Notes under the pieces: generated by a model | Seen by the model: the letters and a program-made list of their open reading frames with translations, nothing else | The model's database searches: none | Told to the model about the DNA's origin: nothing | Assembly: GCF_003194625.1 (NCBI RefSeq) | Contig: NZ_QHKX01000002.1 | Coordinates: 930,001-994,000, forward strand | Direction of reading: 5' to 3' | DNA length: 64,000 nt | DNA from: Nocardioides solisilvae | GTDB taxonomy: Bacteria > Actinomycetota > Actinomycetes > Propionibacteriales > Nocardioidaceae | Part shown: positions 34,365 to 43,431 of the stretch, in pieces | Layout of the letters: every line of letters begins with the position of its first letter | How positions within the stretch are numbered: the stretch's first letter is position 1 | Program-made: the position numbers and the translations under genes

Positions 34365-35090
34365 GTGCCCGCCTCCGCCCTCGTCGTCCTGGCCGCCGGC
34401 TCCGGCTCCCGGGTCGGCGCAGTGGCCGACGGGACGCCGGTCAACAAGGTCCTGCTGCCGCTGGCGGGCCTGCCCGTGCTCGCCCACTCGGTCCTGGTCG
34501 CCCTCTCGGTGCCCGACGTGGTACGCGTCGTCGTCGTCGCGCGCCCGGGCGAGGAGCAGGCGGTCGGCGCCGCCCTCGCGCCGCACCTGGGCGACCGCGA
34601 GGTCGCCCTCGTCACCGGCGGCGCCACCCGGCACGCCTCGGAGGAGGCCGCGCTCCGGGTGCTCCGGCCCGCCGTCGCCGCCGGGGAGGTCGAGGTGGTC
34701 GCCATCCACGACGGCGCCCGCCCGCTGGTCGACCGGGAGCTCGTCGAGCGGCTGCTCGCGGCGGCCGCCGAGCACGGCGGAGCCGTCCCCGTCGTGCCCG
34801 CGCCCCCGCTGGTCCACCTCGACGGCGCCGTCGCCGCGGGCGGTCTCGGCACCGTCCAGACGCCGCAGGCGTTCCGGGCCGGGGCGCTGCTGGCCGCCTA
34901 CGCCGAGGCCGGCCCGCAGGGCTTCGAGGGGACCGACACCGCGAGCTGCGTGGAGCGGTACGCCGGCCCCGACGTGCGGATCGCCGCCGTGGGGTCGACG
35001 GCGCGCAACCTGAAGGTCACCTTCCCCGAGGACGTCGCCCTCGCCGAGGCGCTGCTCAGGAGCCCGGGAGGGCGTCCGGACGACCGGTGA
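34365..35090 (+). CDS. ispD: 2-C-methyl-D-erythritol 4-phosphate cytidylyltransferase
   Basis: 241 residues. The CTP-binding loop [14 protein letters not shown] is followed by Lys in [10 protein letters not shown], then [23 protein letters not shown] and the C-terminal [17 protein letters not shown], all IspD signatures. It makes CDP-ME in the MEP pathway. GTG 34365 has TATCCT (34352-34357) ending 7 nt before it. In mycobacteria ispD is downstream of carD on the same strand; here carD is on the opposite strand and a degenerate IspD-like gene lies between. The 3' end overlaps that gene by 35 bp. Confidence 0.93.
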   Translation: MPASALVVLAAGSGSRVGAVADGTPVNKVLLPLAGLPVLAHSVLVALSVPDVVRVVVVARPGEEQAVGAALAPHLGDREVALVTGGATRHASEEAALRVLRPAVAAGEVEVVAIHDGARPLVDRELVERLLAAAAEHGGAVPVVPAPPLVHLDGAVAAGGLGTVQTPQAFRAGALLAAYAEAGPQGFEGTDTASCVERYAGPDVRIAAVGSTARNLKVTFPEDVALAEALLRSPGGRPDDR

Positions 35091-35670
35091 GCTGCTCCAG
35101 CAGCCGCACGTCGTCGAGGTCCCGGACCCGGCGCGCCTCGGCCGGCGCCTCGACGAGCTCGAGCCAGGCGCTCCGGTCCTGGCCCAGCGGGAGGACCAGG
35201 GCGTCCAGCAGCGTGGCCAGGTCGGTGGAGGGCAGGTCGGGGAGCCGGCGTACCACCTCGGCGGGCAGCACGACCGGGCTGCAGAGGACCCGCAGGCCCT
35301 CGCGGTCCACCGTCCCGCCGACCACGCCGTCGGACACCTGCTTGACGGTGTCGGTCACGGGGCGCACCCCGACCACCACCCGCCCGGTGGCCGTCGCCCG
35401 CGCCACGCAGTCGGCGAGGAACTCCGCCGGGGTCGCCGGGCAGAGGGAGTCGTGCAGCAGCAGCGGCCCGCCCTCCTCCTGCACCTCGCTCCAGGGGGTC
35501 CCGTGGTCCAGCAGCCGGACTCCGGCCTCGCCCACCGCCCACGCGGCGCAGACCACGAGGGCCTCGCCGTGCAGCAGGGCGTACGGCAGGGCGCCGCGGT
35601 CCTCGTCGAGGACCCGGCCCCGCGGCCGCGGCTCGTCGTCGTCGTGCACGTCGTAGGGGTCTGGCGTCAT
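35056..35670 (-). CDS. Degenerate IspD-like paralogue
   Basis: 204 residues. The middle reads [26 protein letters not shown] and then [14 protein letters not shown], matching the IspD segment that normally reads PVTDTLK..DG.V..TVDR..L...QTPQ. The N-terminal CTP-binding AAGxGxR loop and its Lys are missing ([19 protein letters not shown] occupies that place). It is therefore unlikely to be an active cytidylyltransferase; a regulatory or scaffold role is possible. It faces the true ispD tail-to-tail with a 35-bp overlap. Confidence 0.7.
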   Translation of the reverse strand: MTPDPYDVHDDDEPRPRGRVLDEDRGALPYALLHGEALVVCAAWAVGEAGVRLLDHGTPWSEVQEEGGPLLLHDSLCPATPAEFLADCVARATATGRVVVGVRPVTDTVKQVSDGVVGGTVDREGLRVLCSPVVLPAEVVRRLPDLPSTDLATLLDALVLPLGQDRSAWLELVEAPAEARRVRDLDDVRLLEQLTGRPDALPGS

Positions 35671-35718
35671 GGCGTGCCCCAGCCTAGGCCCCCGGCCGCG
35701 ACGACAGGCCGGGAACGG

Positions 35719-35756
35719 CGAGAGGCCCCGACGACCGTGGTCTTCGGGGCCTCTCG
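35719..35756. terminator. Hairpin terminator downstream of carD
   Basis: A perfect 13-bp stem: CGAGAGGCCCCGA (35719-35731) with TCGGGGCCTCTCG (35744-35756), 12-nt loop, 21 bp past the carD stop. There is no T-tract, which is common in high-GC actinobacteria. Confidence 0.85.
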
Positions 35757-35776
35757 GACGCCGGGGCGTCGGTGCC

Positions 35777-36262
35777 TCAGGAGGCGAGCACCTCGTCGAG
35801 GAGCGCCTCGGCCTTGTCCTCGTTGGTGCGCTCGGCCAGGGCCAGCTCGGAGACCAGGATCTGCCGCGCCTTGGCCAGCATCCGCTTCTCGCCGGCGGAG
35901 AGCCCGCGGTCGCGCTCGCGGCGCCACAGGTCGCGGACGACCTCGGAGACCTTCATGACGTCGCCGGAGTGCAGCTTCTCCAGGTTGGCCTTGTAGCGGC
36001 GGGACCAGTTGGTCGGCTCCTCCACGTGCGCGGCACGCAGCACGTCGAAGACCCGGTCGAGGCCCTCCTTGTCCACGACGTCGCGGACGCCGACGAGGTC
36101 GAGGTTGCACGCGGGCACCCGGACGACGAGGTCCTGCTGGGCCACGATGCGGAGGACCAGGTACTCGCGGTCCTCCCCCTTGATCTTCCGCGTCTCGATG
36201 TCCTCGATGATGGCGGCCCCGTGATTCGGGTAGACAACCGTTTCGCCCACGGTGAAAGTCAT
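35777..36262 (-). CDS. carD: CarD family RNA polymerase-binding transcription factor
   Basis: 161 residues. The N-terminal Tudor-like RNAP-interaction domain ([30 protein letters not shown]) is followed by the helical DNA-binding domain with the conserved [17 protein letters not shown], whose Trp inserts at the -10 upstream edge. It stabilises RNA polymerase open complexes at rRNA and many other promoters and is essential in mycobacteria. ATG 36262 has an AAAGGGG ribosome binding site and a real 5' leader, unlike most neighbours. A TAGACT -10 lies at 36290-36295. Confidence 0.95.
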   Translation of the reverse strand: MTFTVGETVVYPNHGAAIIEDIETRKIKGEDREYLVLRIVAQQDLVVRVPACNLDLVGVRDVVDKEGLDRVFDVLRAAHVEEPTNWSRRYKANLEKLHSGDVMKVSEVVRDLWRRERDRGLSAGEKRMLAKARQILVSELALAERTNEDKAEALLDEVLAS

Positions 36263-36289
36263 ATGTTGAGTTCCCCTTTCAAGGATCCC

Positions 36290-36295
36290 AGTCTA
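36290..36295 (-). promoter_or_regulatory. -10 element of carD promoter
   Basis: TAGACT on the minus strand (36295-36290), which puts the predicted transcript start about 20 nt upstream of ATG 36262. No clear -35 is seen 17 bp further up. The remaining 236-bp gap to the lipoprotein gene shows only GC-rich sequence and that gene's TACGCT hexamer. Confidence 0.5.
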
Positions 36296-36498
36296 GCACG
36301 TCCCCTAGACACCTCCCGACGGCGTTTTCGCAGGTCAGAGGCCTGTTCGGGCTTGACAGACCGGACCAGGGTGTGGTGGAGCGTGATCCGGACCACTGCC
36401 GCGCGCCCCTTTTCCCGGGGGCTCCCGCGCCCCCGGCGGGCCGGCTGCATCGTGGCCCGCCAGCCCGGCCGGGCCCGGTCGGCGCTACGCTCTGCCCC

Positions 36499-37014
36499 AT
36501 GCACACGCCCCATCGTCGTACGACCGCGCTCGCCGGCCTCGCGCTCGCCCTCGCCCCCGTGCTGAGCTCCTGCGGCTTCGACTACGCCACCGACCGGGAC
36601 TACACCCCCGGCGTCGCGACGAACGCCCGCGACGGCAAGGTCGACGTGCTCGGTGCCGTCATCGTCGCCGCCGAGTCCGGCGAGGCCGTCTTCGTCAGCT
36701 CGTTCGCCAACAGCTTCGACAACGACGAGTCGACGCTGGAGTCGATCACCTCCGAGGGCCTGACCTTCTCCGGCCTCGAGGACGTCACGCTCCCGCCCAA
36801 CGGCTTCGCCAACCTGGCCGCCTCCGACTCCCCCGTGACGGTCGAGGGCGACCTGGAGCCGGGCACCTTCGTCGAGGTCACGCTGGACTTCTCGCACGGC
36901 GACAGCGTCAGCCTCGACGTCCCGGTTCGCCCCAACTGCGGCGACTACGCCGAGATCCCGGGCGTCCCGTCCGGCGACGAGGTGTGCGAGGTCGCGACGG
37001 CGGAGGACCACTGA
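36499..37014 (+). CDS. Lipoprotein, LpqE-like
   Basis: 171 residues with a lipoprotein signal peptide: basic [21 protein letters not shown], lipobox LSSC with Cys at 25. The mature part is a beta-rich domain ([32 protein letters not shown], later [19 protein letters not shown]). In M. tuberculosis the lipoprotein LpqE is divergent from carD in the same way, so this is probably its counterpart; function unknown. TACGCT at 36486-36491 ends 7 nt before ATG. It overlaps gpmA by TGATG. Confidence 0.78.
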   Translation: MHTPHRRTTALAGLALALAPVLSSCGFDYATDRDYTPGVATNARDGKVDVLGAVIVAAESGEAVFVSSFANSFDNDESTLESITSEGLTFSGLEDVTLPPNGFANLAASDSPVTVEGDLEPGTFVEVTLDFSHGDSVSLDVPVRPNCGDYAEIPGVPSGDEVCEVATAEDH

Positions 37015-37757
37015 TGGCCCACACCCTGGTCCTGCTCCGCCACGGCGAGAGCGAGTGGAACGCCAAGAACCTCTTCACGGGCTGGGTCGACGTCGCGCTG
37101 ACCGACAAGGGGCGCGCCGAGGCCGTCCGCGGCGGCGAGCTGATGCGCGCCGAGGGCCTGCTGCCCGACGTCGTCCACACCTCGCTGCAGCGCCGCGCGA
37201 TCAACACCGCCGCGATCGCGCTCGACGTGGCCGACCGCCACTGGATCCCGGTCAAGCGGTCCTGGCGGCTCAACGAGCGCCACTACGGGGCGCTCCAGGG
37301 CAAGGACAAGAAGCAGACGCTCGAGGAGTACGGCGAGGAGCAGTTCATGCTCTGGCGCCGCAGCTTCGACACCCCGCCCCCGCCCCTCGACGACGCCGAC
37401 GAGTTCTCGCAGGCGGGCGACCCGCGCTACGCCGACCTCGGCGACGAGATGCCGCGCACCGAGTGCCTCAAGGACGTCATCGCCCGCTTCCTGCCCTACT
37501 GGGAGGCGGAGATCGTCCCCGACCTGCGCGCCGGGAAGACTGTGCTGGTGGCCGCGCACGGCAACAGCCTCCGCGCCCTGGTCAAGCACCTCGACCAGAT
37601 CAGCGACGAGGACATCGCCGGCCTCAACATCCCGACCGGGATGCCGCTCGTCTTCGAGCTCGACGACGACCTGCGTCCGATCACCGCCGGTGGTCGCTAC
37701 CTCGACCCTGAGGCCGCCGCCGCCGCGGCTGCCGCGGTCGCCAACCAGGGCCGCTGA
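37014..37757 (+). CDS. gpmA: 2,3-bisphosphoglycerate-dependent phosphoglycerate mutase
   Basis: 247 residues. The phosphohistidine motif [10 protein letters not shown] (His10), [25 protein letters not shown] and the second catalytic His in [11 protein letters not shown] (about 181) define the dPGM family. It interconverts 3- and 2-phosphoglycerate in glycolysis. The C-terminus ends in a poly-Ala stretch. The ATG at 37014 overlaps the stop of the lipoprotein gene, so translation is coupled. In mycobacteria gpm1 precedes senX3-regX3, as it does here (with phoU between). Confidence 0.95.
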   Translation: MAHTLVLLRHGESEWNAKNLFTGWVDVALTDKGRAEAVRGGELMRAEGLLPDVVHTSLQRRAINTAAIALDVADRHWIPVKRSWRLNERHYGALQGKDKKQTLEEYGEEQFMLWRRSFDTPPPPLDDADEFSQAGDPRYADLGDEMPRTECLKDVIARFLPYWEAEIVPDLRAGKTVLVAAHGNSLRALVKHLDQISDEDIAGLNIPTGMPLVFELDDDLRPITAGGRYLDPEAAAAAAAAVANQGR

Positions 37758-37778
37758 CCCGACTGTTGATCCCGCGCC

Positions 37779-37814
37779 GACCCCGGCGCTGATCCCGGCG
37801 CTGGCCCCGGCGCT
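37779..37814. repeat. 12-bp tandem repeat, three units
   Basis: Three units of G(A/G)(C/T)CCCGGCGCT in direct repeat in the gap between gpmA and phoU. Probably neutral slippage sequence. Confidence 0.6.
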
Positions 37815-37827
37815 GGTCGCGACCGGA

Positions 37828-37854
37828 GCCGGGCCGTCGACCGACGGGCCCGGC
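37828..37854. terminator. Hairpin between convergent gpmA and phoU
   Basis: GCCGGGCC (37828-37835) pairs with GGCCCGGC (37847-37854) around an 11-nt loop, 71 nt past gpmA and 10 nt past the phoU end. It could serve both genes. Confidence 0.6.
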
Positions 37855-37863
37855 CCGGGGCCG

Positions 37864-38514
37864 TCACTCGCTGAGCAGCGGGCTGCCCGTCACCACGAAG
37901 ACCACCCGGCGCCCGACCGAGACGGCGTGGTCGGCGATCCGCTCGTAGTAGCGGCCGAGCAGGGCCACGTCCACCGCGGCCTCGACGCCGTGGGGCCAGT
38001 CCTTCCCGAGCAGCACCGCGAAGCTCGACCGACGGAGCAGGTCCATCTCCTCGTCGTCGCGGGCCAGGGAGTGCGCGGCCTCGACGTCGCGCTCCGCGAC
38101 GATCCGCGTCACCTGGGCGACCATGTCGCGGGCCACCTCGGCCATCCGGACGACGGTGGGGCGGACCGTCTCCGGGACCGCCACCGCGGGCGCCCGCAGC
38201 CGGGCCACCTTGGCCACGTGCACCGACAGGTCCCCCATCCGCTCCAGCTCGCTGACCATCCGCAGCCCCGCCACCACCAGGCGCAGGTCGCCCGCGACGG
38301 GCGCCTGCAGGCTCAGCAGGGCGAAGGCCTTGTCCTCCACCCGCTCGCGTGCCAGGTCGATCGCGGCGTCGGCCGAGATCACCTGCTCCGCGAGCGCCGC
38401 GTCGCCGGTGAGGAGGGCACGGGTCGCCTCCTCGACGGCGACACCGACGAGACGGCTGATGTCGACGAGGTCGTCGAAGACGGAGTCGAGCTGGTCATGG
38501 AAGGCCTCACGCAT
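37864..38514 (-). CDS. phoU: Phosphate signalling protein PhoU
   Basis: 216 residues forming two PhoU three-helix repeats. Each has the metal-binding E/DxxxD-type motif: ALAEQVISADAAIDLARERVED with LRLVVAGLRMVSELERMGD, then DVEAAHSLARDDEEMDLLRR with VDVALLGRYYERIADHAVSVG. It damps the SenX3/RegX3 phosphate response when phosphate is plentiful, acting at the membrane with the Pst transporter. ATG 38514 has TACGGT (38522-38527) ending 7 nt before it. The divergent partner is senX3, with a PHO-like box in between. Confidence 0.93.
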   Translation of the reverse strand: MREAFHDQLDSVFDDLVDISRLVGVAVEEATRALLTGDAALAEQVISADAAIDLARERVEDKAFALLSLQAPVAGDLRLVVAGLRMVSELERMGDLSVHVAKVARLRAPAVAVPETVRPTVVRMAEVARDMVAQVTRIVAERDVEAAHSLARDDEEMDLLRRSSFAVLLGKDWPHGVEAAVDVALLGRYYERIADHAVSVGRRVVFVVTGSPLLSE

Positions 38515-38531
38515 GACCCGAACCGTAGGGG

Positions 38532-38575
38532 GTGCAGGTGACCGGACGGGGACCTGAGTTGAACGGGGCGTGAAC
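38532..38575 (-). promoter_or_regulatory. PHO-like box: four 11-bp direct repeats
   Basis: On the minus strand four units start every 11 bp: GTTCACGCCCC, GTTCAACTCAG, GTCCCCGTCCG, GTCACCTGCAC. This is the layout of the Streptomyces PHO box (GTTCACC plus 4 nt, repeated) bound by PhoP/RegX3. It lies just upstream of the phoU start hexamer and 62 bp upstream of senX3, so it could autoregulate both. Confidence 0.75.
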
Positions 38576-38636
38576 ACTCGCCGCACGGCCGCCCACGCGG
38601 CCGGGGCGCCGCACGCGCTGGCCTACGATCGACGAC

Positions 38637-39857
38637 GTGGACCCGACGACCCAGGCTGCGCTCGCCGCGCTCATCGGCGTCGTCGTCGGGGCGGTGGGCG
38701 TCCTGGCCTGGCACATCAGCGAGCGTCAGCAGCGGCGGCTGCACCCGGCGACCACGGAACCGGTGGTCCCGCCGGGCGTCGACACGGTGCTCTCGGTCCT
38801 GCGCAGCAGCGCGGTCGTGGTCGGCGAGGACGACCGTGTCCTCAAGGCCTCCGCGCCGGCGTACTCCTTCGGGCTGGTCCACGAGCAGCGCCTGGTGCCC
38901 GACGAGCTCGCCGACCTGGTGGCCCAGGTGCGTCGCGACGGGCAGATCCGCGAGACCGAGCTCAGCCTGCGCCGGGAGCGCTCCGCACCGCGCTCGGTGA
39001 GCGCGCGGGTCGCGCCGCTCGGGGCCCGCCTCGTCCTCGTCCTCGCCGAGGACCGCACCCGCGAGCGCCGGGTCGAGGAGGTGCGCCGCGACTTCGTGGC
39101 GAACGTCAGCCACGAGCTCAAGACGCCCGTCGGCGCGATCCACCTGCTCGCCGAGGCGGTCGCCGAGGCCGCCGACGACCCCGAGGCCGTGCAGCGCTTC
39201 GCGGGGCGGATGCTGGTCGAGAGCGACCGGCTGACCCAGCTCGTCCACCAGGTGATCGAGCTCTCCCGCCTCCAGTCCCACGACCCGGTCGACGACGACG
39301 CGGTCGTCTCCCTCGACGAGGTCCTCGCGCAGGCCGTCGACACCTCGGCGACCGACGCGCAGGCCCGAGGGATCGAGCTCGTCACCGACGCCGAGCCCGG
39401 GCTGAGCGTGCCCGGCGACGCTCGGCAGGTGGGGGCTGCCGTCTCCAACCTGGTCGCCAACGCCGTCGCCTACTCCGACGAGGGCACGTCGGTGGTGCTG
39501 AGCGCCCGCGCCCGCGACGACCTCGTGGAGATCTCGGTGATCGACCGTGGCATCGGCATCCCGCCCGAGGAGCTGGACCGGATCTTCGAGCGCTTCTACC
39601 GCGTCGACCCCGCTCGCCACCGCTCCACCGGCGGCACCGGGCTCGGCCTCTCCATCGTCAAGCACGTCGCCGCCACCCACGGCGGCGAGGTCTCCGTGTG
39701 GTCGGTCGAGGGCCAGGGCTCCACCTTCACCCTCACCCTGCCCCGCACGACCGAGGCCCCGCCCCGCGCCCCCGCCGTACCGCAGCCCACCGCACCGCAG
39801 CCCTCCGCGCCCACCGGGTCGCGGGGGCCGCTGCCCACCGAGAGAGGGGTCCGATGA
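38637..39857 (+). CDS. senX3: Phosphate-responsive sensor histidine kinase
   Basis: 406 residues. One N-terminal transmembrane helix (AALAALIGVVVGAVGVLAW), a PAS-like cytoplasmic domain (about 48-140), the HisKA box FVANVSHELKTPVGA with phospho-acceptor His159, and HATPase motifs NLVANAVAYSDEG, DRGIGIPPEELDRIFERFYR and GGTGLGLSIVKH. The C-terminal 30 residues are Pro/Ala-rich. Start GTG 38637 has TACGAT (38624-38629) ending 7 nt before it. The stop overlaps the regX3 start (ATGA). Gene order and architecture match mycobacterial SenX3. Confidence 0.93.
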   Translation: MDPTTQAALAALIGVVVGAVGVLAWHISERQQRRLHPATTEPVVPPGVDTVLSVLRSSAVVVGEDDRVLKASAPAYSFGLVHEQRLVPDELADLVAQVRRDGQIRETELSLRRERSAPRSVSARVAPLGARLVLVLAEDRTRERRVEEVRRDFVANVSHELKTPVGAIHLLAEAVAEAADDPEAVQRFAGRMLVESDRLTQLVHQVIELSRLQSHDPVDDDAVVSLDEVLAQAVDTSATDAQARGIELVTDAEPGLSVPGDARQVGAAVSNLVANAVAYSDEGTSVVLSARARDDLVEISVIDRGIGIPPEELDRIFERFYRVDPARHRSTGGTGLGLSIVKHVAATHGGEVSVWSVEGQGSTFTLTLPRTTEAPPRAPAVPQPTAPQPSAPTGSRGPLPTERGVR

Positions 39858-40531
39858 CCCGCGTACTGGTCGTCGAGGACGAGGAGAGCTACAGCGACGC
39901 CCTCGCCTACATGCTCCGCAAGGAGGGGTTCGAGGTGTCGATCGCCGCCGACGGCACCACCGCCCTGCAGGAGTTCGCCCGGCACGGCGCCGACATCGTG
40001 CTGCTCGACCTGATGCTGCCCGGGGTGCCCGGCACCGAGGTCTGCCGCCAGATCAGGGCGACGTCCAGCGTGCCGGTGATCATGGTCTCGGCCAAGGACG
40101 ACGAGGTCGACAAGGTGGTCGGGCTCGAGCTGGGCGCCGACGACTACGTCACCAAGCCCTACTCCCCCCGCGAGCTCGTCGCCCGGATTCGGGCGGTGCT
40201 GCGGCGCGGGGCCGAGCCCGAGCTGCAGCCCGACACGCTCGAGGCGGGCCCGGTGCGGATGGACGTCGAGCGCCACGTCGTCACCGTGGACGGAGAGGAG
40301 CAGCGGCTACCCCTCAAGGAGTTCGAGCTGCTCGAGATGTTCCTCCGCAACCCCGGCCGGGTGCTGACCCGCGGCCAGCTGATCGACCGGGTCTGGGGGT
40401 CGGACTACGTCGGCGACACCAAGACCCTCGACGTCCACGTCAAGCGGCTGCGCGCCAAGCTGGAGCCCGACCCGTCCCAGCCCCGCTACCTCGTCACCGT
40501 CCGCGGACTGGGCTACAAGCTCGACCTCTGA
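39854..40531 (+). CDS. regX3: Phosphate response regulator
   Basis: 225 residues. The receiver domain has the acidic pocket EDEE, phospho-acceptor Asp52 (LLDLMLPG), Ser/Thr in VSAKDD and Lys in YVTKPYSPRELVARI. The OmpR-type winged helix has LPLKEFELLEMFLRNPGRVLTRGQL, then TLDVHVKRLRAKLE and TVRGLGYKL. It controls phosphate-starvation genes by binding PHO boxes. It overlaps senX3 by 4 bp and is followed by a structured inverted repeat. Confidence 0.95.
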   Translation: MTRVLVVEDEESYSDALAYMLRKEGFEVSIAADGTTALQEFARHGADIVLLDLMLPGVPGTEVCRQIRATSSVPVIMVSAKDDEVDKVVGLELGADDYVTKPYSPRELVARIRAVLRRGAEPELQPDTLEAGPVRMDVERHVVTVDGEEQRLPLKEFELLEMFLRNPGRVLTRGQLIDRVWGSDYVGDTKTLDVHVKRLRAKLEPDPSQPRYLVTVRGLGYKLDL

Positions 40532-40543
40532 CCCCGACCCCTC

Positions 40544-40624
40544 CCCCAAGTAACGCGCTGTTACGACCACTACCCACCCTGACCTGACGCAGCACCGGTC
40601 GTCAGGACACCGCGTGACTTGGGG
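40544..40624. terminator. Nested inverted repeats downstream of regX3
   Basis: Outer arms CCCCAAGTAACGCG (40544-40557) and CGCGTGACTTGGGG (40611-40624) pair with one mismatch. Inside, CCTGACG (40583-40589) pairs with CGTCAGG (40600-40606). A short GTAAC/GTTAC pair also lies in the left part. It can fold as a branched RNA or cruciform and probably ends the senX3-regX3 transcript. Confidence 0.6.
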
Positions 40625-40686
40625 CGGGGGGAGCGACGGTCGAAACCCGCGAGACGCGCGGCGGGGGCGCCGCTTAGGGTCTGCTG

Positions 40687-41718
40687 GTGAGCACCCCCAC
40701 CGCCCGGCCCCGCGCCGCGGCCTCCCCCGGTCCGGACACGGCGCCGACCTCGGCGCCGGACGGGCGCCGTAGCTCCCCCTGGCTCCCCCTCCTCGCGGTC
40801 GTCTTCACCCTGCTCACCTGGGCCTCGGCCTTCGTGGCCATCCGGCACCTCGGGGAGACGGTGCCTCCCGGTTCCCTGAGCCTCGGCCGCCTGCTCGTGG
40901 CGGTGCTGGCGCTCGGGCTGATGGTGCGGCTGCAGTCGCGGGGCTCGGCCCGCCGCGAGGCGGCCACCGGCGCGCCGGCCCGGGCGTTCCGGGCCCCCAC
41001 CCGCCGCGAGTGGCCCCTGGTGGTGCTCGGCGGGCTGGCCTGGATCACGGTCTACAACGTGGCCCTCAACGAGGCGGAGCGGCGGGTCGACGCCGGCACC
41101 GCCGCCCTGCTGGTGCAGCTGGGGCCGATCCTGGTCGCCCTCCTCGCGACCGTCTTCCTCGGCGACCGGCTGACCGGGTGGCTGGTGGCGGGCCTGGCGG
41201 TCGGCTTCGGCGGGGTGGTGCTGATCGCGCGCGCCTCCTCGGGGAGCACGGAGGGCGACGTCCTGGGGGTCGTGCTCGGCGTGGTTGCCGCGGTCGGCTT
41301 CGCGGTCGGCGTGCTCACCCAGAAGCGGCTCCTGGGCAGCGGCATGACGGCCCTGGACATGACGTTCTGGTACTACGTCGTCGGCCTGGTCGGCTGCCTA
41401 CCCTGGGCGTGGGAGCTGGTCGGGGTGGTCCGCGACGCGGGGGCCGCCGACCTGTGGTGGATCGCCTACCTCGGCGTCTTCCCGAGCGCCATCGCCTTCA
41501 CGACCTGGGCCTACGCGCTCTCCCACGCCGACGCGGGCCGGTTCTCGATGTCGACCTTCCTGGTGCCGTTCCTCACGGCGCTCCTGGCGTGGGCGCTGCT
41601 GGGCGAGGTCCCGCCCGCGCTGGCCTTCGCCGGCGGGATGCTCTGCATCGCCGGGGTGCTGCTCAGCCGGGTGACCCGACCGTTCCGGGCTCGTCCCCCG
41701 ACTCCAGCCAACCCCTGA
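40687..41718 (+). CDS. EamA/DMT family transporter
   Basis: 343 residues. After a ~30-residue polar, Pro/Ala-rich N-terminus come ten hydrophobic helices in two EamA halves: LLTWASAFVAIRHLG, LVQLGPILVALLATVFLGDRLTGW in the first; the second ends [38 protein letters not shown]. Likely an exporter of amino acids or small metabolites; substrate unknown. GTG 40687 has TAGGGT (40675-40680) ending 6 nt before. The 3' end overlaps the convergent ybjN-like gene by 56 bp. Confidence 0.88.
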   Translation: MSTPTARPRAAASPGPDTAPTSAPDGRRSSPWLPLLAVVFTLLTWASAFVAIRHLGETVPPGSLSLGRLLVAVLALGLMVRLQSRGSARREAATGAPARAFRAPTRREWPLVVLGGLAWITVYNVALNEAERRVDAGTAALLVQLGPILVALLATVFLGDRLTGWLVAGLAVGFGGVVLIARASSGSTEGDVLGVVLGVVAAVGFAVGVLTQKRLLGSGMTALDMTFWYYVVGLVGCLPWAWELVGVVRDAGAADLWWIAYLGVFPSAIAFTTWAYALSHADAGRFSMSTFLVPFLTALLAWALLGEVPPALAFAGGMLCIAGVLLSRVTRPFRARPPTPANP

Positions 41719-42181
41719 ACGCCTCGAGGTTGGCCGTGGACTCGCCGCGCGAGGTGCGCCACTCCCACTCCTTGCGGATCGAGCTGGCGAAGCCCAGCTC
41801 GAGGATCTGGTTGAACGACTCGTCGGCATAGCTGAGCACCGAGCCCAGCAGCCGGTCGAGCTCGTCTCCGTCGACGGCGGAGAGCGGCAGCCGGGCGTCG
41901 AGGTAGATGTCGCCGCTGGCGTCGACGGCAAAGGCCACGGCGTAGAGCCGCAGGTTCTTCTCCAGCAGCCAGCGGTAGACCCGCTCGTGGTTCTCGTCGG
42001 GGTTGCGGCAGACGAAGGCGTGCACCCCGAGCGCGTGCGGTCCCACGTCGAGGCGGACCGGGGTGCGCAGCTTCTTCTCGCCGGGGAGGTCGAAGGAGAA
42101 GACACCGGGCGCCGTCTCGTCGTGCTCGATCCCGTGCTCGGTCAGGTGGTCGCGGACCACCTGGGCGACGTCCTCGTTCAT
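41663..42181 (-). CDS. YbjN domain-containing protein
   Basis: 172 residues of the YbjN (type III secretion chaperone-like) fold: [82 protein letters not shown]. Function unknown. The ATG overlaps the mshA stop by 4 bp, and an equivalent gene follows mshA in mycobacteria, so a link to mycothiol or redox status is plausible but unproven. Confidence 0.85.
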   Translation of the reverse strand: MNEDVAQVVRDHLTEHGIEHDETAPGVFSFDLPGEKKLRTPVRLDVGPHALGVHAFVCRNPDENHERVYRWLLEKNLRLYAVAFAVDASGDIYLDARLPLSAVDGDELDRLLGSVLSYADESFNQILELGFASSIRKEWEWRTSRGESTANLEAFRGWLESGDEPGTVGSPG

Positions 42182-43431
42182 GCCGGCACCTCCGTCCTCA
42201 TCAGGGACGCGGCGCGTCCGTAGGTCTCCAGGGTCTCCTGGGCCGTCCGTTCCCAGGCGAAGCGGCCCGCCTGGGCGAGGGCGCCGTCGGCGAGCCGCTG
42301 GTGCAGCCCGGGCTCGACGAGCACGCGGCGCAGCACGTGGGCCCAGTCCTCGGGGCGGTGGCCCTCCACCAGCAGCCCGCTCTCGCCGTCGGCGACGGCG
42401 GTCGTGAGCCCACCCACGGCGGCCGCCACGACCGGGGTCCCGGTGGCTTGGGCCTCCACGGCGACCAGCCCGAACGACTCGTTGTAGGACGGCACGGCCA
42501 CGAGGCTGGCCGCCGCGTACCAGCGGGCCAGGGTGGCCTGGTCGACCGGCGGGACGAAGCGCACGACGTCGTCGAGGCCGAGCTCGGCGGCGAGCTGGGC
42601 GAGCGACTCGGGGTGCTCCAGCACGCTGCCGGACGGGCCGCCGACCACCGGGACCACGACCCGTGGGCGCAGTGCGGGGTCCCGCTCCAGCAGCAGGGCC
42701 ACGGCCCGCAGGAGCACGTCGGGGGCCTTGAGCGGCTGGATCCGGCCCGCGAAGAGCAGGACGTGGGCGTCGACGGGCAGGTCCAGCTCACGGCGTACGG
42801 CGTCGCGGTCGCGCCGCCGGAAGACGCCCAGGTCGACGCCGGGGTGGACCACCTCGAGGCGGTGGGGCTCCGCGTCGTAGAGCTCGACGAGCTGGCGCGC
42901 CTCCTCGTCGGTGTTGGCCACCAGCACGTCGGCCGCCGCCACCACCTGCTCCTCGCCGATCAGGCGAGCGAGCGGCTCGGGGGTGTCGCCGTCGGCCAGG
43001 GCGGCGTTCTTGACCTTCGCCATCGTGTGCATCGAGTGGACCAGCGGCACCTGCCACCGGTCGCGGGCGAGCGCGCCGACCTGGCCCGAGAGCCAGTAGT
43101 GGGAGTGGACCGCGTCGTAGTGGCCCACCGGGTGGATCGCCTCGGTGCGGAGCACCTCGCGGGCGAACGCGCACAGCTGCGCGGGGAGCTCGGCCTTGGC
43201 CAGCCCCTCGAAGGGGCCGGCCGGGACGTGGCGCACCAGGACGCCCTCGGCGGCCTCGACGACCGCCGGCAGCCTGGAGGCCGTGGCGCGGGTGAAGATG
43301 TCGACGGCGACGCCCTGGCTGGCCAGGCGGCGGGAGAGCTCGAGCACGTAGACGTTCATCCCGCCCGCGTCGCCCACCCCGGGCTGGTCGAGGGGGGAGG
43401 TGTGCAGGCTGATCATCGCCACCCGGTCCAC
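42178..43431 (-). CDS. mshA: D-inositol-3-phosphate glycosyltransferase (mycothiol biosynthesis)
   Basis: 417 residues, GT4 family. MshA signatures: [32 protein letters not shown] at the start (UDP-GlcNAc and inositol phosphate loop), [46 protein letters not shown] and [25 protein letters not shown] with the E-x7-E motif. It joins GlcNAc to inositol-3-phosphate, the first step of mycothiol synthesis. GTG 43431 is taken as start; no promoter hexamer or ribosome binding site is evident. It forms an operon with the YbjN gene. Confidence 0.94.
   Translation of the reverse strand: MDRVAMISLHTSPLDQPGVGDAGGMNVYVLELSRRLASQGVAVDIFTRATASRLPAVVEAAEGVLVRHVPAGPFEGLAKAELPAQLCAFAREVLRTEAIHPVGHYDAVHSHYWLSGQVGALARDRWQVPLVHSMHTMAKVKNAALADGDTPEPLARLIGEEQVVAAADVLVANTDEEARQLVELYDAEPHRLEVVHPGVDLGVFRRRDRDAVRRELDLPVDAHVLLFAGRIQPLKAPDVLLRAVALLLERDPALRPRVVVPVVGGPSGSVLEHPESLAQLAAELGLDDVVRFVPPVDQATLARWYAAASLVAVPSYNESFGLVAVEAQATGTPVVAAAVGGLTTAVADGESGLLVEGHRPEDWAHVLRRVLVEPGLHQRLADGALAQAGRFAWERTAQETLETYGRAASLMRTEVPA

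Noticed and set aside
36353..36358. TTGACA on the plus strand as a -35 box before the lipoprotein gene
   Set aside because: No matching -10 at the right distance, and the gene has its own TACGCT hexamer 7 nt before ATG.
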